Origin: Hsuehochloa calcarea
Taxonomy: Eukaryota > Streptophyta > Magnoliopsida > Poales > Poaceae
Reading direction: 5' to 3'
Assembly: GCA_036346395.1 (NCBI GenBank)
Contig: CM070604.1
Span: 2,083,501 to 2,147,500 of the forward strand
Length of the DNA: 64,000 nucleotides
This document shows positions 20,269 to 31,227 of this stretch, in pieces; within the stretch, counting starts at the first letter, position 1; every line of letters begins with the position of its first letter. The position numbers and the translations under genes are program-made. Under the pieces are notes generated by a model. That model worked only from the letters and a program-made list of their open reading frames with translations, did not search any database and had not been told where the DNA came from.

Positions 20269-23200
20269 ATGTGATAAACTTATGTGAATTTTTATTAAGA
20301 ATAACAAATACAAGTACATAAGAACAGAAAATTATAAGAATTTTAGAGAATATCACAGAAGTGATAAACTTCTAAAGCATTTACATAATGAACTATATTA
20401 GATCTGGGATCCTCACAAAAACTTTCATAAAATTTTGACTTCGTTTGATCAGTATAAAAATTCAGCAAAACATCTCAGTAGTTAAATCCAAAACCGAACC
20501 TAATTCTCTCTCTCTCCTCTAGCTGACGCGTGGGACCCATGGGTAGGCTTCATCGTCCACCTCACTCGCCCTCGCCAGCGCATGCCCACACCATGGCCAG
20601 CTCCGCCCTACCTATGTCGAGCGCCAACCACTCACACCCACCATTTTGCCGTGCGCCCCTAATTTCACCTCCGTCGCTTGTATCGCCAGCTGCCATGCTC
20701 CTCGCCCATCCCGGCCCATTGTTTGCTCACGCGGGCCTCGCGAGTCGCCACCATTGCCTGTGGTCACGCTCTCTCCCTCCCAAGTCCTCCGTCCTCTCAT
20801 CTATAAGAAGGTCGCCCGAGCCTCCTCTCTTCCTTTCCTTGTCATTTCCCACCTTTTCCTCCCCACAATTGAACTCAAACATAAGGAGAGCTCGAGCTCC
20901 ATTTTGGCCACCACGCCGCCATCACCCTTTCTGCCGCCCTGAAGGGTTTTTCTTTGCGCCACTCGCGTTACCTTGTGTTCTGGAGCACCAGGATCTTTTT
21001 CCCTCACTCGATTTCCTCTTTGGCCCACAGGAACTCGCCGAAACCTCTTTCTTCCCCAACTCTGGCAGACAACGTCGCTTTCATCGCCATATCCTCCTCA
21101 GTGAACCCCGTGTCAATTCCTCATGACCAGAACACCCCTACACCTCCCTCATCCTTCCCCGAGCATCGGAAGGAGCTCTCCCTCACCCGGACGCCTCCAC
21201 CACGTGAAGCTCCACCACGCCACCTCGGTTCACAGCTGCCAAGCCTCCTCCGACCACCACTGCCCTCCCTCTTGGACCCGGCGAGCTCCTAGTGACCTCT
21301 AGTAGCTCATGCGCATGCTAGTTAGCTAAGGGCGACAACGATTAGGTTATTGGCGTAAAGCCCGTAGTACCTCCACCGCTGAACTCTGTCGCGCTACCGC
21401 ATCGGGCCACCCCAACCCTCACCGCTGGTACCATTGAGTGCACAAGGGCGTCGGGAACCCATTTTGGGCATTTCCCAACACCACCGTGCGCACCGCGCCG
21501 GCGATGAGCGCGGCCGCAAGCGCCCTCGCTCTGCTTTGTGCTGTGCTGTCTGAAATGGACAATCACTGTAGCTGCGTAATTAATTAACTAAATTTCGATC
21601 GTTGAGACAAATCAGCATTTAAATGGTTGGTTAGTTAATGCTTGATTCACTAACACGTGGGCCCCAAAAAAATAGTAAATGAGATTCATTAAAACTAGAG
21701 TTTCGCTTTGAGTCAATGACACAAGGGTCACATCGCCATAAGTGCATAGTGAACACCTCGGTGAACTCGTGCACTATGCTCATAGACCCTAGGTCTACGC
21801 ACTATTCCTCTGAACCAAGCCACTAACAAATAGACCCTACGCGTTGGAATAATGAAAATCATAAAAAAGTAGAAAAGTACACTTTTAATTTTGAGGAAAT
21901 ACGCTTTCGATGTTTGAAAAGCGTAAACCTTAGTGAGTCGATAGGAGAATGGAAAGTGTAAACCTCAATAGAATGTATGAGAGAATACGCTTTCTTTGAT
22001 GGAAAGCGTAAAGCTCGAAAATACGCTTTCGACATCACCTTTTCTTTTTCTCAGAATTTTCAAATCGAACCAAATTAAAACTTTAATAACTTTTGCATAC
22101 GAACTTCAAATTGAATGATTCTTTTTTATAAATTCATATAAAATCATGCTCTACCAGAATATGCAAAAAAAATTGAATTTGGTTACTGTTGAATTTATTT
22201 GGTTTATTTAATTCATTTCTGGTTCTTTTTGGATTATACGTTGATTGCTCGGGCGAATATTTTGACGACCAACCATCCTACTATTCAGAACAACCAGAGC
22301 AAGGCAAGCACCTCCTTTGATCACGTTGATCCTATTATTTTACTTATTGTACCTTGTTTTGTAAAAAATCTGTTATGTATGCGTGTATGTTTGGTATGAA
22401 AATGTTATGTTTGGGAAGTCGGTAGTCGTAAATTCCATTCGATGCATATATGCATATATCTCCTTGAAATATTGACTCTCTTACCGTTGTAGCTAATAGG
22501 TTATGGGTTAGACAATATATAATATTATTTTGGAGTTTTTGACTGCGATTATCGTACAATTGCTTAATAGAGCGATAAATTTTCCATATAAGCTATAAAA
22601 GGACAATATGAAAAACTTAAGTTTGGGAGATTTATGAAAAATATCCAGAGGTGTGTACCTCTGTTGTTTTGTATAAAAAAAATGTAAAACCTAGTTTTCG
22701 ACGCGGGTGAGTTATAATATATTCTGAGAAGAGTGAGGGGTGTACCTTACTAGTTGATAGGGGAAGATTCTCGCTTGGGTCAATTAAGGACTGGATGCTA
22801 GCAACTCCAATCTAAGCCAAATGTACGATCATATGTGCGGGTATGGGACGACATTTGCTAATTAATTCATTGAAAACTAGCCTAGCACGTAGGTAGGCCG
22901 TAGAGTACGGACATGACCGGTGTAGGCATGTTCGAAGGGGCTCCTTTCACCGAGGCGTTGGGAACAAAGCCTTCAGGCACAACTTCACATGCCTCACTGA
23001 GACGGTGGTGTCCCCGAGTGAAGTGAGGAATAACATTCGCTGGGCTAGTGTAAGGGTAGGACTAGATGATATAAAAACTTTGACACGTGCACTAGACTGC
23101 TTACCTACGGTAGTGAGCAGTAGTATCGACAGATATCGAACAAACTAGAGAATTCGTGTACTATGGGTAAAGTTGTCCACCTCTGCAGAGTGTAAATCTA

Positions 23201-24111
23201 TTTAAATAGCCATGCTCAAGGTCATGAGCATGCTTAGTGCAGACGGTATGGGTATAGTTTTGATTTTTACAAAAACTGTTTTATTGAAAAAAAACATGGG
23301 AAATGACTTGTGAATTTTTATTTGAGTTAATTGTCATCTTTATAGCTGAAAATAAAATATTGCTCGCAGCCGAGGAGGGTTGTGAGTTGTTGTTATAATT
23401 TCAGTTGCTTACTATTATCATGTATCTATTTAACCGCTTTTAACTTTCCGTTGCAAATTAATATGTAAGGCTATTGCAAATAAAACTGGCTTAAAGCAAA
23501 ATAATTTGTAGAATAGAGCCTCATCCTTTGATAGCCTTGCATTTATATTAAAATTTGTGATACACTATAAGTCTTGCTGAGTACGCATTGTACTCAATCT
23601 TGCTAACATTGTTATTCAGTGCTTGAGGATGAGCCAACGCCAAACGACGCTTTCTTCGCATCCGGAACCGAAGGGTTCGGTGACGGGTCTATCTAGACCT
23701 TATTTCTTGTCAGTTGCCTGAGGGTTAGATGCGCATGCCGCTGGAATTTAATTACCTTCATCGACGCTTTCTTTGCATCCGGAACCGGAGGGTTCGGTAA
23801 CAGGTCTATCTAGACCTTATTTCTTGTCGGTTGCCTGAGGGTTAGATGCGCATGCCGCTGGAATTTAATTACCTTCATCTATTTTGTTTCTGCTACTACT
23901 TTTACTCTGTTGATACCTACTTTTATTTGATCAGTTGTCCTTTAATGTAATAACTTGTAATCGCTTAAGTTAAGTACAATTTTACTTTACTTTGTATATT
24001 TGAATGTATGGATATGAATACTAAATATTGTAAATACGTGTACTAACCACTGATCATATGACTAGTACGGTAAATACACATGGTTATCGGGTATTCCACA
24101 CCCGAGTCCGT
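20269..24111 (+). mobile_element. Likely solo LTR of a gypsy-type element
   Basis: The layout matches the LTR at 37.1-40.4 kb: an AT-rich start, a GC-rich block at 20.52-21.33 kb with a 'catctataagaagg' TATA at about 20800, an AT-rich middle, then 'tatgggtaaagttgtccacctctgcag' at about 23165. A GAGTAC...GTACTC palindrome lies at 23579-23595, and the terminus ends ...GTCCGTCACA at 24111. The right end is sharp because homologous small-gene sequence resumes at 24112. The left end (TGTGATAAAC at 20269) is a guess. The ORF of 198 codons at 20530-21126 is Pro/Ser-rich and of LTR composition; I do not regard it as a gene. Confidence 0.5.
23645..23878 (+). repeat. 117-bp tandem duplication within the LTR
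   Basis: The units 23645-23761 and 23762-23878 are near-identical, starting 'cgacgctttctt' and ending 'atttaattaccttcat', with only a handful of differences. The duplication is in the U5-side region just past the palindrome, so it is young relative to the LTR. Confidence 0.9.
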
Positions 24112-24400
24112 CACAAAAGCTAACGTGGTCCACCATCCCAGTGACGGTAAAGCTGCTCTTGAGCGGGTGAGGTGTCTCCAGAGTCTTACAGGAGGAGGGG
24201 GAGTACACAGCAGCCAGAGAGAAGCGGCGCGTCGGCCGGTAGGGTGATGAATGCCAAATCCATGTCGGGAAGATTACTGACAAGGGAGCTCACCGACATA
24301 GCCAGCGCTGTAGACGAAGGAAGCTATCACCATAAGGATGACGACGGACGGCGACATGGCGGCGTGGGGGAGCTCGCTTCTATACAGAAAAGAAGACAGA
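24112..24400 (-). pseudogene. Small hydrophobic-leader protein, copy 2 (broken)
   Basis: The minus strand starts with an ATG at 24358 and 'MSPSVVILMVIASFVYSAGY', parallel to the copy at 19.13-19.38 kb. A TAA then follows after 'VGELPCQ', and the rest is frameshifted. The sequence homology ends at the LTR terminus (24111), so the 3' part is lost. The 5' leader 'agctcgcttctatacagaaa' is retained. Confidence 0.5.
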
Positions 24401-25196
24401 AAAAGAACTAAGGGCTACTGCTACACAGGATAGGTCTCTCTCTAACGTCGCCGGCGGCAAGCCAGAGAAGAAGGGAGAGGGGCCTGAGCTAGATCTGGAG
24501 GGGAGGTTTTTCTGAGAGGAAGGGGCGGCGGAGAATCGAAATTATACGTACGTTCCACGCCACTTGCTAGACACAGTATGTATCGCTCTGTATTGACGGA
24601 GACGAGATTACACTCGCCTGCATACATGGAGTGCCATGCATGCATCCATGCTTAATCCGGACAAACACACGATAATCTCTCTCAGTAGATTGCTATCCAT
24701 GGTTAGTTAGGTTTTTTTTTTTGCTCGAGAAAACAAAACAATGTGTGGTAACACGATTAAAAATACAATGGCAAAACGATATATCGTCTCGGCTGTAAAT
24801 TGGCTGACTTTTTTTTTTCAAGTCTAGGTCATTTTTTATCGTTGAATTGGTACCAAACTTAATATGACATACGATCAAATGTTGATCCAATGGATAGAAC
24901 ATGAGTGAGCATAATTCAATTTAGCTTTGCTTATTTATTTACGTGAGTACGTAGCTGCTCGGAGTGGTAGTGGCCAGTGGGCCTAAGGAGCACGTACGAA
25001 CACAGTCACACAAATACGGAGTATTCGTTTTGGGTGGACGGCTGCTCGATGCCGACTGTGTTTAGCTGCTACTTTTTGCAGTCCGGCCGGCGGCCAAGAC
25101 CAGAGGCAAAAATATGCTACTACTACGTACGGGTACTGCTACTCCACACCATGCATAATGATCCAAGACGACGACGGCCACATGCGTTTAATTTAA
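24401..25196. other. Unassigned stretch
   Basis: Leader-like GC-rich sequence to about 24.55 kb (part of the copy shared with 19.4-19.5 kb, including 'acgtacgttccacgccact'), then AT-rich DNA with poly-T runs. No frame with protein character was seen. Confidence 0.3.
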
Positions 25197-25437
25197 TTAT
25201 TATATCCCCTCCAGTCACATTTGGAAATAGTTTACAAACTTTGATTATCAATCTTTTTAAATATTTAGAATAGACACGTGAAAATAATATGTGTGGATTT
25301 ATTTCGAAAAGTACATAGTTTTATAATTTTATTAGGTTTTATAAATATATTTCAATAAAAAACGAGTGATCAAATATATATATTTTATAGACCGTGTTAA
25401 CATCCAAAACGACATCTTTTTGTGGCGGAAGGAAGTA
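25197..25437. mobile_element. Stowaway-like MITE, second copy type
   Basis: The left end 'tcccctccagtcacatttgg' and the reverse-complemented right end 'tacttccttccgccacaaaa' are imperfect inverted repeats of the CTCCCTCCGTC type. The interior is AT-rich, including 'atatatatattttatag'. No ORF. Confidence 0.55.
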
Positions 25438-25439
25438 CG

Positions 25440-27215
25440 AACAGCCAAAAGTTGGCCGGTCTAACCGCGTGGAGGTCAGTATGACAGCCAAGAGCTAGTC
25501 GGTCTAACCTCCAGCTACAAGTTCAGTAGCCCGCAAACATCACCAAACAACATAACTTTCAATTTGTTGATTCAAATCCCTTGAGATTTTAACCATGACT
25601 CGTCAAGAAAGTCAGAAACTTATTCCAATCAACGATTGGGGTGATCGGGCCAAGGTTCTACGAATTTCTTGGATTAGATCAAGAAAGCATAGAACCGAAG
25701 AAATTCGAACATTGATCCAAAAACTTGCTCGTATGTGGATGATGGTCAAAATAAGGCTTAATGGATTCTCACATGTTCTAGCAAGCTAGATCATAGCAAA
25801 AGACTCAAGTAAAACCAAAGTAACACACAAAATCCCAAAGGCCTCAAAGGAAGAGCAAGAACAACAAGAACTCATCTTGGGGCAAATCTTGCTTGAATTG
25901 ATTCAAGAGACTGTTGGTTTCTGAATACTCTACTATGGAGGACAAAAGTTCAACACTTGAGCACTCAATCAACCCATCTATCTCAAACCCTTGCCTCCTC
26001 TATTTTCACTTTCTACAAATCACACATTAGTGTTTCTTCTTGGAAGGGCCCAAGAGGTCGAAAACTTGCACCCTTTCCGTTTATAGTGGAGGCTAGGTCA
26101 AGAAAGAAAACCTTATCGGACGCCCATTAAGGCCACACACAAATAGGTCTACACTCGCGCGCACTTCTCAAAGGGAATGATGAACCGAGCTTCCCGAATC
26201 TGTCCTTTTGTGATCTTCATCTTCTCTTGACCTAAACCGCTTCTTCCTGTGTCGTCTCGCATCGTGGTTTCTTAAAAGATCATCAACTCGGTATTATGGT
26301 GAAGATACCAAAAAAGACCTTCTCAATCATTCTCCGAAGACCGAGTCCAATTGTCGTGAAGCAATCCCATGCTTTTCCACCTGAAGGTTGATTGATGTCT
26401 CTCTTCATGTCGGGAAGTCTCTCCCATCTGTCTCCCACTAGAACATCCATGGCACTTGCACCGGCCCCTGCGCCACTCGATACAACCTATCGCACCGAAC
26501 GTCCCATTAGGTCATCCTTGTTCATCTTGAGTTCAATCGTCATGAGGAAATCCCATGTTGGGCCATGTTTGAGTCCAATGACTTCACTCGATATACTTGA
26601 TCATTCTGAATCTCAACTCTCCTATCTTAGTCCCGATCATCCTCACTATTGACTGTGTTGACCCAAAGCCATCTGCACAACAATAGACCAAGAAATCAGT
26701 TTCGGACACAAGTTCTTCGCCATTTGACCCACGTTAGTCAAAACTTTCATCATGCAACACATATGCACTGAAACCCATGACTTTGGTCAATCCCACGAGG
26801 TTCGCCACCTTCCCGGTGCATGAATAGGTTCTGGTTTGTCAGACCACCGCCCATGGTCAGTCTGATCGCCGGCCAGCCGGTCTGACCGCCCGAGACTTAG
26901 GAAAATTCCAAAGTTGCTCAAACTGCACTCTCTTAGGAATTTTTAACCTCGATCTAGTTTCGGCTCGAAACTCCAATTTCAATGAGACCACGTGCAAACA
27001 CATCCTCTTGCGTTCCTCCAAATGTGATTTTTGGCCGAATTCTGAAATTCACAAGTTGAACTTTTGGCCGGTCTGACCGTCGTGCCCCCGGCTGGTCTAA
27101 CCACCACACAAGGCCGGTCAGACCGCCGGCAGTGACCGATCAGACGCCACCATGGCCGATCTGACCTCCTCAGCCCGACACAGTCTAAATTTTCTTGAAA
27201 ATGAGGGTATCACGA
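25440..27215 (-). mobile_element. LTR fragment B of the 'GTCTGACCGG' family
   Basis: Inverted relative to copies A and C. It holds 'cactcaatcaacccatctat', 'gatcttcatcttctcttgac' and a cluster of 'ggccggtctgaccg'-type motifs at 26.85-26.90 and 27.07-27.19 kb. The outer end reads 'aaaatgagggtatcacgaat', after which the CRP promoter begins. The 3' terminus (left side) lacks the 'cgatccaaca' end, so it is incomplete. Confidence 0.6.
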
Positions 27216-27650
27216 ATAATTGAAGGAATGAGAAGATGACACCTAGTATCCCAAGTGTCTTGAGCGCAAGCTCCCCATTGCATGCATGTTACCTCATAAT
27301 CCTCCAAATGGCACTACCACAACATTCATTGACGTGCACCATAACACCACCTAGCTAGTATCACAATTGTCTTGACTGCATGCATGTTACCTCATAAACC
27401 TCCAAATGGCACTACCACAACACTCATTGGCATGCACCCTAACACATACACATGAGTATTAATTAATTACAGCTATTCTACATATGAAACAAGGAGAAAA
27501 TTTAATGCTGGAGAGGATACAAAGGGAATAATTGATCCTCTATGATTTGCCAATGCATCTATATAAACACCAGTAAAAGTAACATTGTTTTCAGTGGCAA
27601 ATTGATCGTAAGAACAATTGTAGAAGAAAAAGGCTAGCTAGCTTCTCTTC
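27216..27650 (+). promoter_or_regulatory. Upstream region and TATA box of CRP copy 4
   Basis: It contains two versions of the 'tgcatgttacctcataa(t/a)cctccaaatggcac' segment in tandem (27.28-27.32 and 27.38-27.42 kb). The second of these, with 'acaccacctagctagtatca' in front, is the one that also sits upstream of copy 6 at 43.17 kb. TATATAAA is at 27560-27567, 84-91 bp before the ATG. Confidence 0.7.
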
Positions 27651-28072
27651 ATGGAGCTTACCAAGAACAACAAAAGGGCTCTATGCTTAGCAACTCTTGT
27701 GGTCATGTGTACCACTTTCTTATCCGGTCATGCAGCAGGGAGGCATATCGGTACATTCATTCATTATCTAGATTCATTCAATTGTTTTGTTCTGTCTATA
27801 TACACTTTTGCAATGTTTCAAGTTATCCTACATATATACCAAATGATTTGTGTGTAAACTAATTGATATGTTGCGGTTGTGCTTGATTGTGTGTAGATGT
27901 TCACGATGATTTGTGTCTAAGCTGTCGCGATTGTGGAGCATTTTGTTACGGTTGTGGCCGTTGCGCAGACGGGGTATGCCAGGATTATTGTAAACATCAT
28001 GGTTACGACCCAAACCAAAGCTCATGTAGTGATGATGAAACATGTTGTTGTCGCAAGAACTATATCCATTGA
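27651..28072 (+). CDS. Secreted cysteine-rich peptide, copy 4
   Basis: Exons 27651-27750 and 27897-28072 with a 146-bp intron; 91 residues. The leader 'MELTKNNKR' plus hydrophobic core ends 'CTTFLSGHA'. The junction residue is Asp instead of Gly, because the acceptor is followed by AT rather than GT. The mature region has twelve cysteines, the most in the family: eight packed from LC to CQDYC within about 27 residues ('CLSCRDCGAFCYGCGRC'), then SSC and TCCC. It stops soon after 'RKNYIH'. Even cysteine number and intact splice signals suggest a working gene. Confidence 0.8.
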
Positions 28073-28651
28073 AATTATGGATACTACAAATTGTAACATG
28101 CTAGCAATCACTTGCATGTAAGGGGGTGAATAAGTATATGTATGCACCAATGATCTAATTCATGCTACAATTTTAATAAAAAAAATATTGCTTGATGAAT
28201 TTTTGCGGCAAAAATTTTTAGGTAATAAGATTAAATAAAATGAACAAGGAGGCAGTGTCCCGCATGCAAGTCAATACTGGACTGGTAGACATCACCTCAA
28301 AAAAATATTGGTGGATACGTGTCACCAAGTGCAGGACGTCTGTACATCTGCATACAAGGCTTGCTAAAGTGAATCTTTGCATCGGATGTGCGCTCTATGA
28401 ATCATCAAATACTTGATGACGCCGTAACATAATGAATATTGGACTCCTTTTGTTTGGTCTTTGATACGATCGAAGCACAACAAAATTGTTCAAATGGATT
28501 ACAAATCTGATACTCCATTTAAAACATGCAGCCTCTCGAAGATACGTTCCATGTCTTTAGGCACAATATCACTCTCTTGTTGCTAATGCAAGTCTTCCTG
28601 GATCTTGGACTCGCACAGACTAGAAGAGATCAACAAAAAATCATTTCAATT
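28073..28651 (+). other. 3' flank of CRP copy 4
   Basis: Shared downstream sequence ('tgctagcaatcacttgcatg', 'gcagtgtcccgcatgcaagt', 'atcatcaaatacttgatgac') colinear with 30.51-31.07 and 43.92-44.45 kb. It ends at the copia LTR. Confidence 0.7.
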
Positions 28652-29337
28652 TGTTGAAATTCAGTAGTTGTCATCGCTGCTGACATAGATCGATAACAAA
28701 GTATAGCATAATTACATGGACACAAGATGAACACAAGTAAGTGAGAGAGAAAATGTGGAGCTCTTTTCATTCATCATCTCCTTATCTTTACAATCATGAG
28801 TCATATTTATAGACAAAATCCACTTTGGTAGTTTAGTCTGTTGCCCAACAAACAAGGTTTCTTAACACTCCCCTTTGTGCGATAGATAACAATATGCGCT
28901 CATCAAGTATTTGATGATTCATAGAGCGCACATCTGATGCAAAGATTCACAACAAAAATGTTCAAATGGATTACAAATCGATACTCCATTTAAAACATGC
29001 GACCTCTCAAGATACGTTCCATGTCTTTAGGCACAATATCACTCTCTTGTTGCTAATGCAAGTTTTCCTGGATCTTGGACTCGCACAGACTAGAAGAGAT
29101 CAACAAAAAATCATTTCAATTTGTCAAAATTCGGTAGTTGTCATCGTTGCTGACATAGATCGATCACAAAGTATAGCATAATTACATGGACACAAGATGA
29201 ACACAAGTAAGTGAGAGAGAAAATGTGGAGCTCTTTTCATTCATCATCTCCTTATCTTTACAATCATGAGTCATATTTATAGACAAAATCCACTTTGGCA
29301 ATTTAGTCTGTTGCCCAACAAACAAGGTTTCTTAACA
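28652..29337 (-). mobile_element. Two copia 3' LTRs in a 470-bp duplication
   Basis: LTR copies at 28652-28867 and 29122-29337 read, on the minus strand, TGTTAAGAAACC... to ...TTTCAACA (or TTTTGACA), each preceded by a purine tract 'caaaggggag'. They are about 216 bp each. Between them lies CRP 3'-flank sequence. 28898-28950 is an inverted copy of 28371-28421, after which the flank resumes in direct order to the second LTR. The single-copy equivalent is at 44454-44668. Confidence 0.75.
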
Positions 29338-30253
29338 CTCCCCTTTGTGCGATAGATAACAATATGCAAATGGCTTGTCAAAAGCTCATTCCAAAAGCCC
29401 ACTAGGAAAAAAAGGAAAGGAGAAAAGATCACATTACACTCTTAAGTTACATTACCCTTGTTGCCTCATTAAAAACCTTCATGTGAGGAAACTTTAAGAA
29501 AACTCACCAAGGAAAAGGGTACAACATTTCATCTTCAGGATTCAATCTTCAAGATTTTGGATAAATCCTTATGATTTGATAATGGTTATGATCTAGGGAT
29601 TTACTCCACCTGGATCCTACAACTATTTAAACTGCCTCATTCTAATACCACGAATACATCTATGGAAATTGGATTCAGGCAAAGACTTATTGAATAAATC
29701 GGCTAAAGTTTCATAAGACTTTGTTTGCATGATCTTTACCTCATCTTTCTTCTGGAGTTCATAAGGATAGAAAAATTTAAGAGCAATGTGCTTCGTAATG
29801 TTGCTCTTGGCATAACCTATTTACATTTGTGTAATAGAAGCAGCATTATCTTCAAAGATAATTGAGGGAGTATTGACGATATTAATATCACAAGACTTCT
29901 GGATGTGGTTAATGACACGTCTAAGCAAAACACATTAAAGTGAGGCTTCATATAGTGCTATAATATCTGAGTGATTGGTAAAAGTAGCCACCAAGGTATG
30001 CTTAGATGACTGCCAAGTGATGGCCACACCACCACAAAGAAATATAAATTTATTGAAGGATTTTGCACTATAGGGATTTAACAGATAGCCACCATATCTT
30101 CGAGGTTTAGTAATGATCATTGGGATCTTTGTGTCATCTCCATGATCTTTGCATTTATTGACCAAGTATATATATATATATTGTTAAGTGGTGAAACCTC
30201 CAAGATGAATTTAAGCAGTAATCATCGTATCAACACCTTCCAAGCTTGACTAC
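29338..30253 (-). pseudogene. copia polyprotein C-terminal remnant (RNase H region)
   Basis: The minus strand from 30165 reads a Ty1/copia RNase H end: 'FLCGGVAITWQSSKHTLVAT', then 'NHSDIIALYEASL', with breaks beyond, running towards the purine tract and LTR at 29.34 kb. It corresponds block by block to 44.67-45.52 kb. The left-to-right order polypurine tract, RNase H is that of an element pointing left. It is cut off at about 30253 by CRP-derived sequence. A short TA repeat is at 30166-30180. Confidence 0.7.
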
Positions 30254-30329
30254 ATAAAGAGTTTTTAAATACCAAATGGTTTGTTTGTAAACTAATTGAT
30301 TTGTGACTATTGTGGTTGATTGTGCGTAG

Positions 30330-30514
30330 GTGTTGATGATTATCCGGTAGCATTTTGTACCAGCTATGACAATTATTGCGGGGACAAGTGACTTGACAAG
30401 CCATGCCAGGCTTATTGCGAATCCCGGGGTTACGACCCAAAACAAAGCTCCTGTAGTGATACCAAAATATGTTTTTCTCGCAAGAACTATATCCGTCGAA
30501 ATGATGGATACTAA
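30330..30514 (+). pseudogene. Cysteine-rich peptide copy 5, exon 2 only, broken
   Basis: After an intact acceptor (tgcgtag) the frame reads 'GVDDYPVAFCTSYDNYCGDK', then TGA at 30389-30391 where copy 3 has a cysteine codon. Downstream the frame would continue with the family pattern, but the CCC motif has become C-F-S. It ends at TAA 30512-30514. There is no signal-peptide exon: sequence upstream of 30253 is copia-derived. The closest relative is copy 3 at 12 kb, not the adjacent copy 4, so it came from a different lineage of the cluster. Confidence 0.8.
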
Positions 30515-31227
30515 TTGTAATGTGCTAGCAATCACTTGCATGTAAGAGTGTGAATAAGTATATGTATGTTCCATTATCTAATTCATGCAACAATTTTAAT
30601 AAAAAATATTGTTTAATGAATTTTATCACCCAAAAAATTTCATGCAATAAAATTTAAATAATATGAACAAGGAGGCAGTGTCCCGCATGCAAGTCAATAT
30701 TAGGTGGTAGACATCACCTCGAAAAAATATTGTCGGATACGTGTCACCAAGTGTAGTACATCTATACGTCTGCATACAAGACTTGCTAAAGTGAATCCTT
30801 GCATCGGATGTGCGCTCTATGAATCATCAAATACTTGATGACGCTGTAACATAATGAATATTGGACTCCTTTTGTTTGGTCTTTGATACGATCGAAGCAC
30901 AACACAAATGTTCAAATGGATTACAAATCCGAAACTCCATGTAAAACAAGCAGCCTCTCGAAAATACGTTCCATGCATGTCTTTAGGCACAATATCACTC
31001 CCTTGTTGCTAATGCAACTTTTCCTGGATCTTGGACTCGTCGACTAGAAGAGATCAACAAAAACTAAGTTCAATTCACTGGAACATATGTACGACTTCTT
31101 TAAATTTGGGTGTGTGATGGAGAAGAGATCCTTTGTGAAAATGTGGAACTGTCGATTGATCGAATGGTATGGAACTGTGTGGCACACGATTTTATTTTTG
31201 GGCCGGCCGACCGGTAGTCTAAATTGC
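30515..31227 (+). other. 3' flank of CRP copy 5
   Basis: Colinear with the flanks of the other copies, including 'ccataccattcgatcaatcg' (inverted) and a terminal 'gggccggccgaccggtagtc'. It is interrupted at 31228 by the LTR of the 'GTCTGACCGG' family, and the same flank resumes at 33904 ('gtagcttagaaatatc'). Confidence 0.65.

Noticed and set aside
20530..21126. 198-codon ORF, Pro/Ser/His-rich
   Set aside because: It lies in the GC-rich block of a gypsy-type LTR with several other open frames on both strands. No domain and no conserved start context.
28371..28421. 'atcatcaaatacttgatgac' palindromic stretch as a possible terminator or CRISPR-like repeat
   Set aside because: It is part of the CRP 3' flank present at every copy. 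No regular spacer structure exists and the genome is eukaryotic.
30230..30574. 114-codon reverse ORF over the broken CRP copy
   Set aside because: It is the antisense shadow of CRP exon 2. Similar shadows occur over other CRP copies (27828-28043, 43647-43862 minus).
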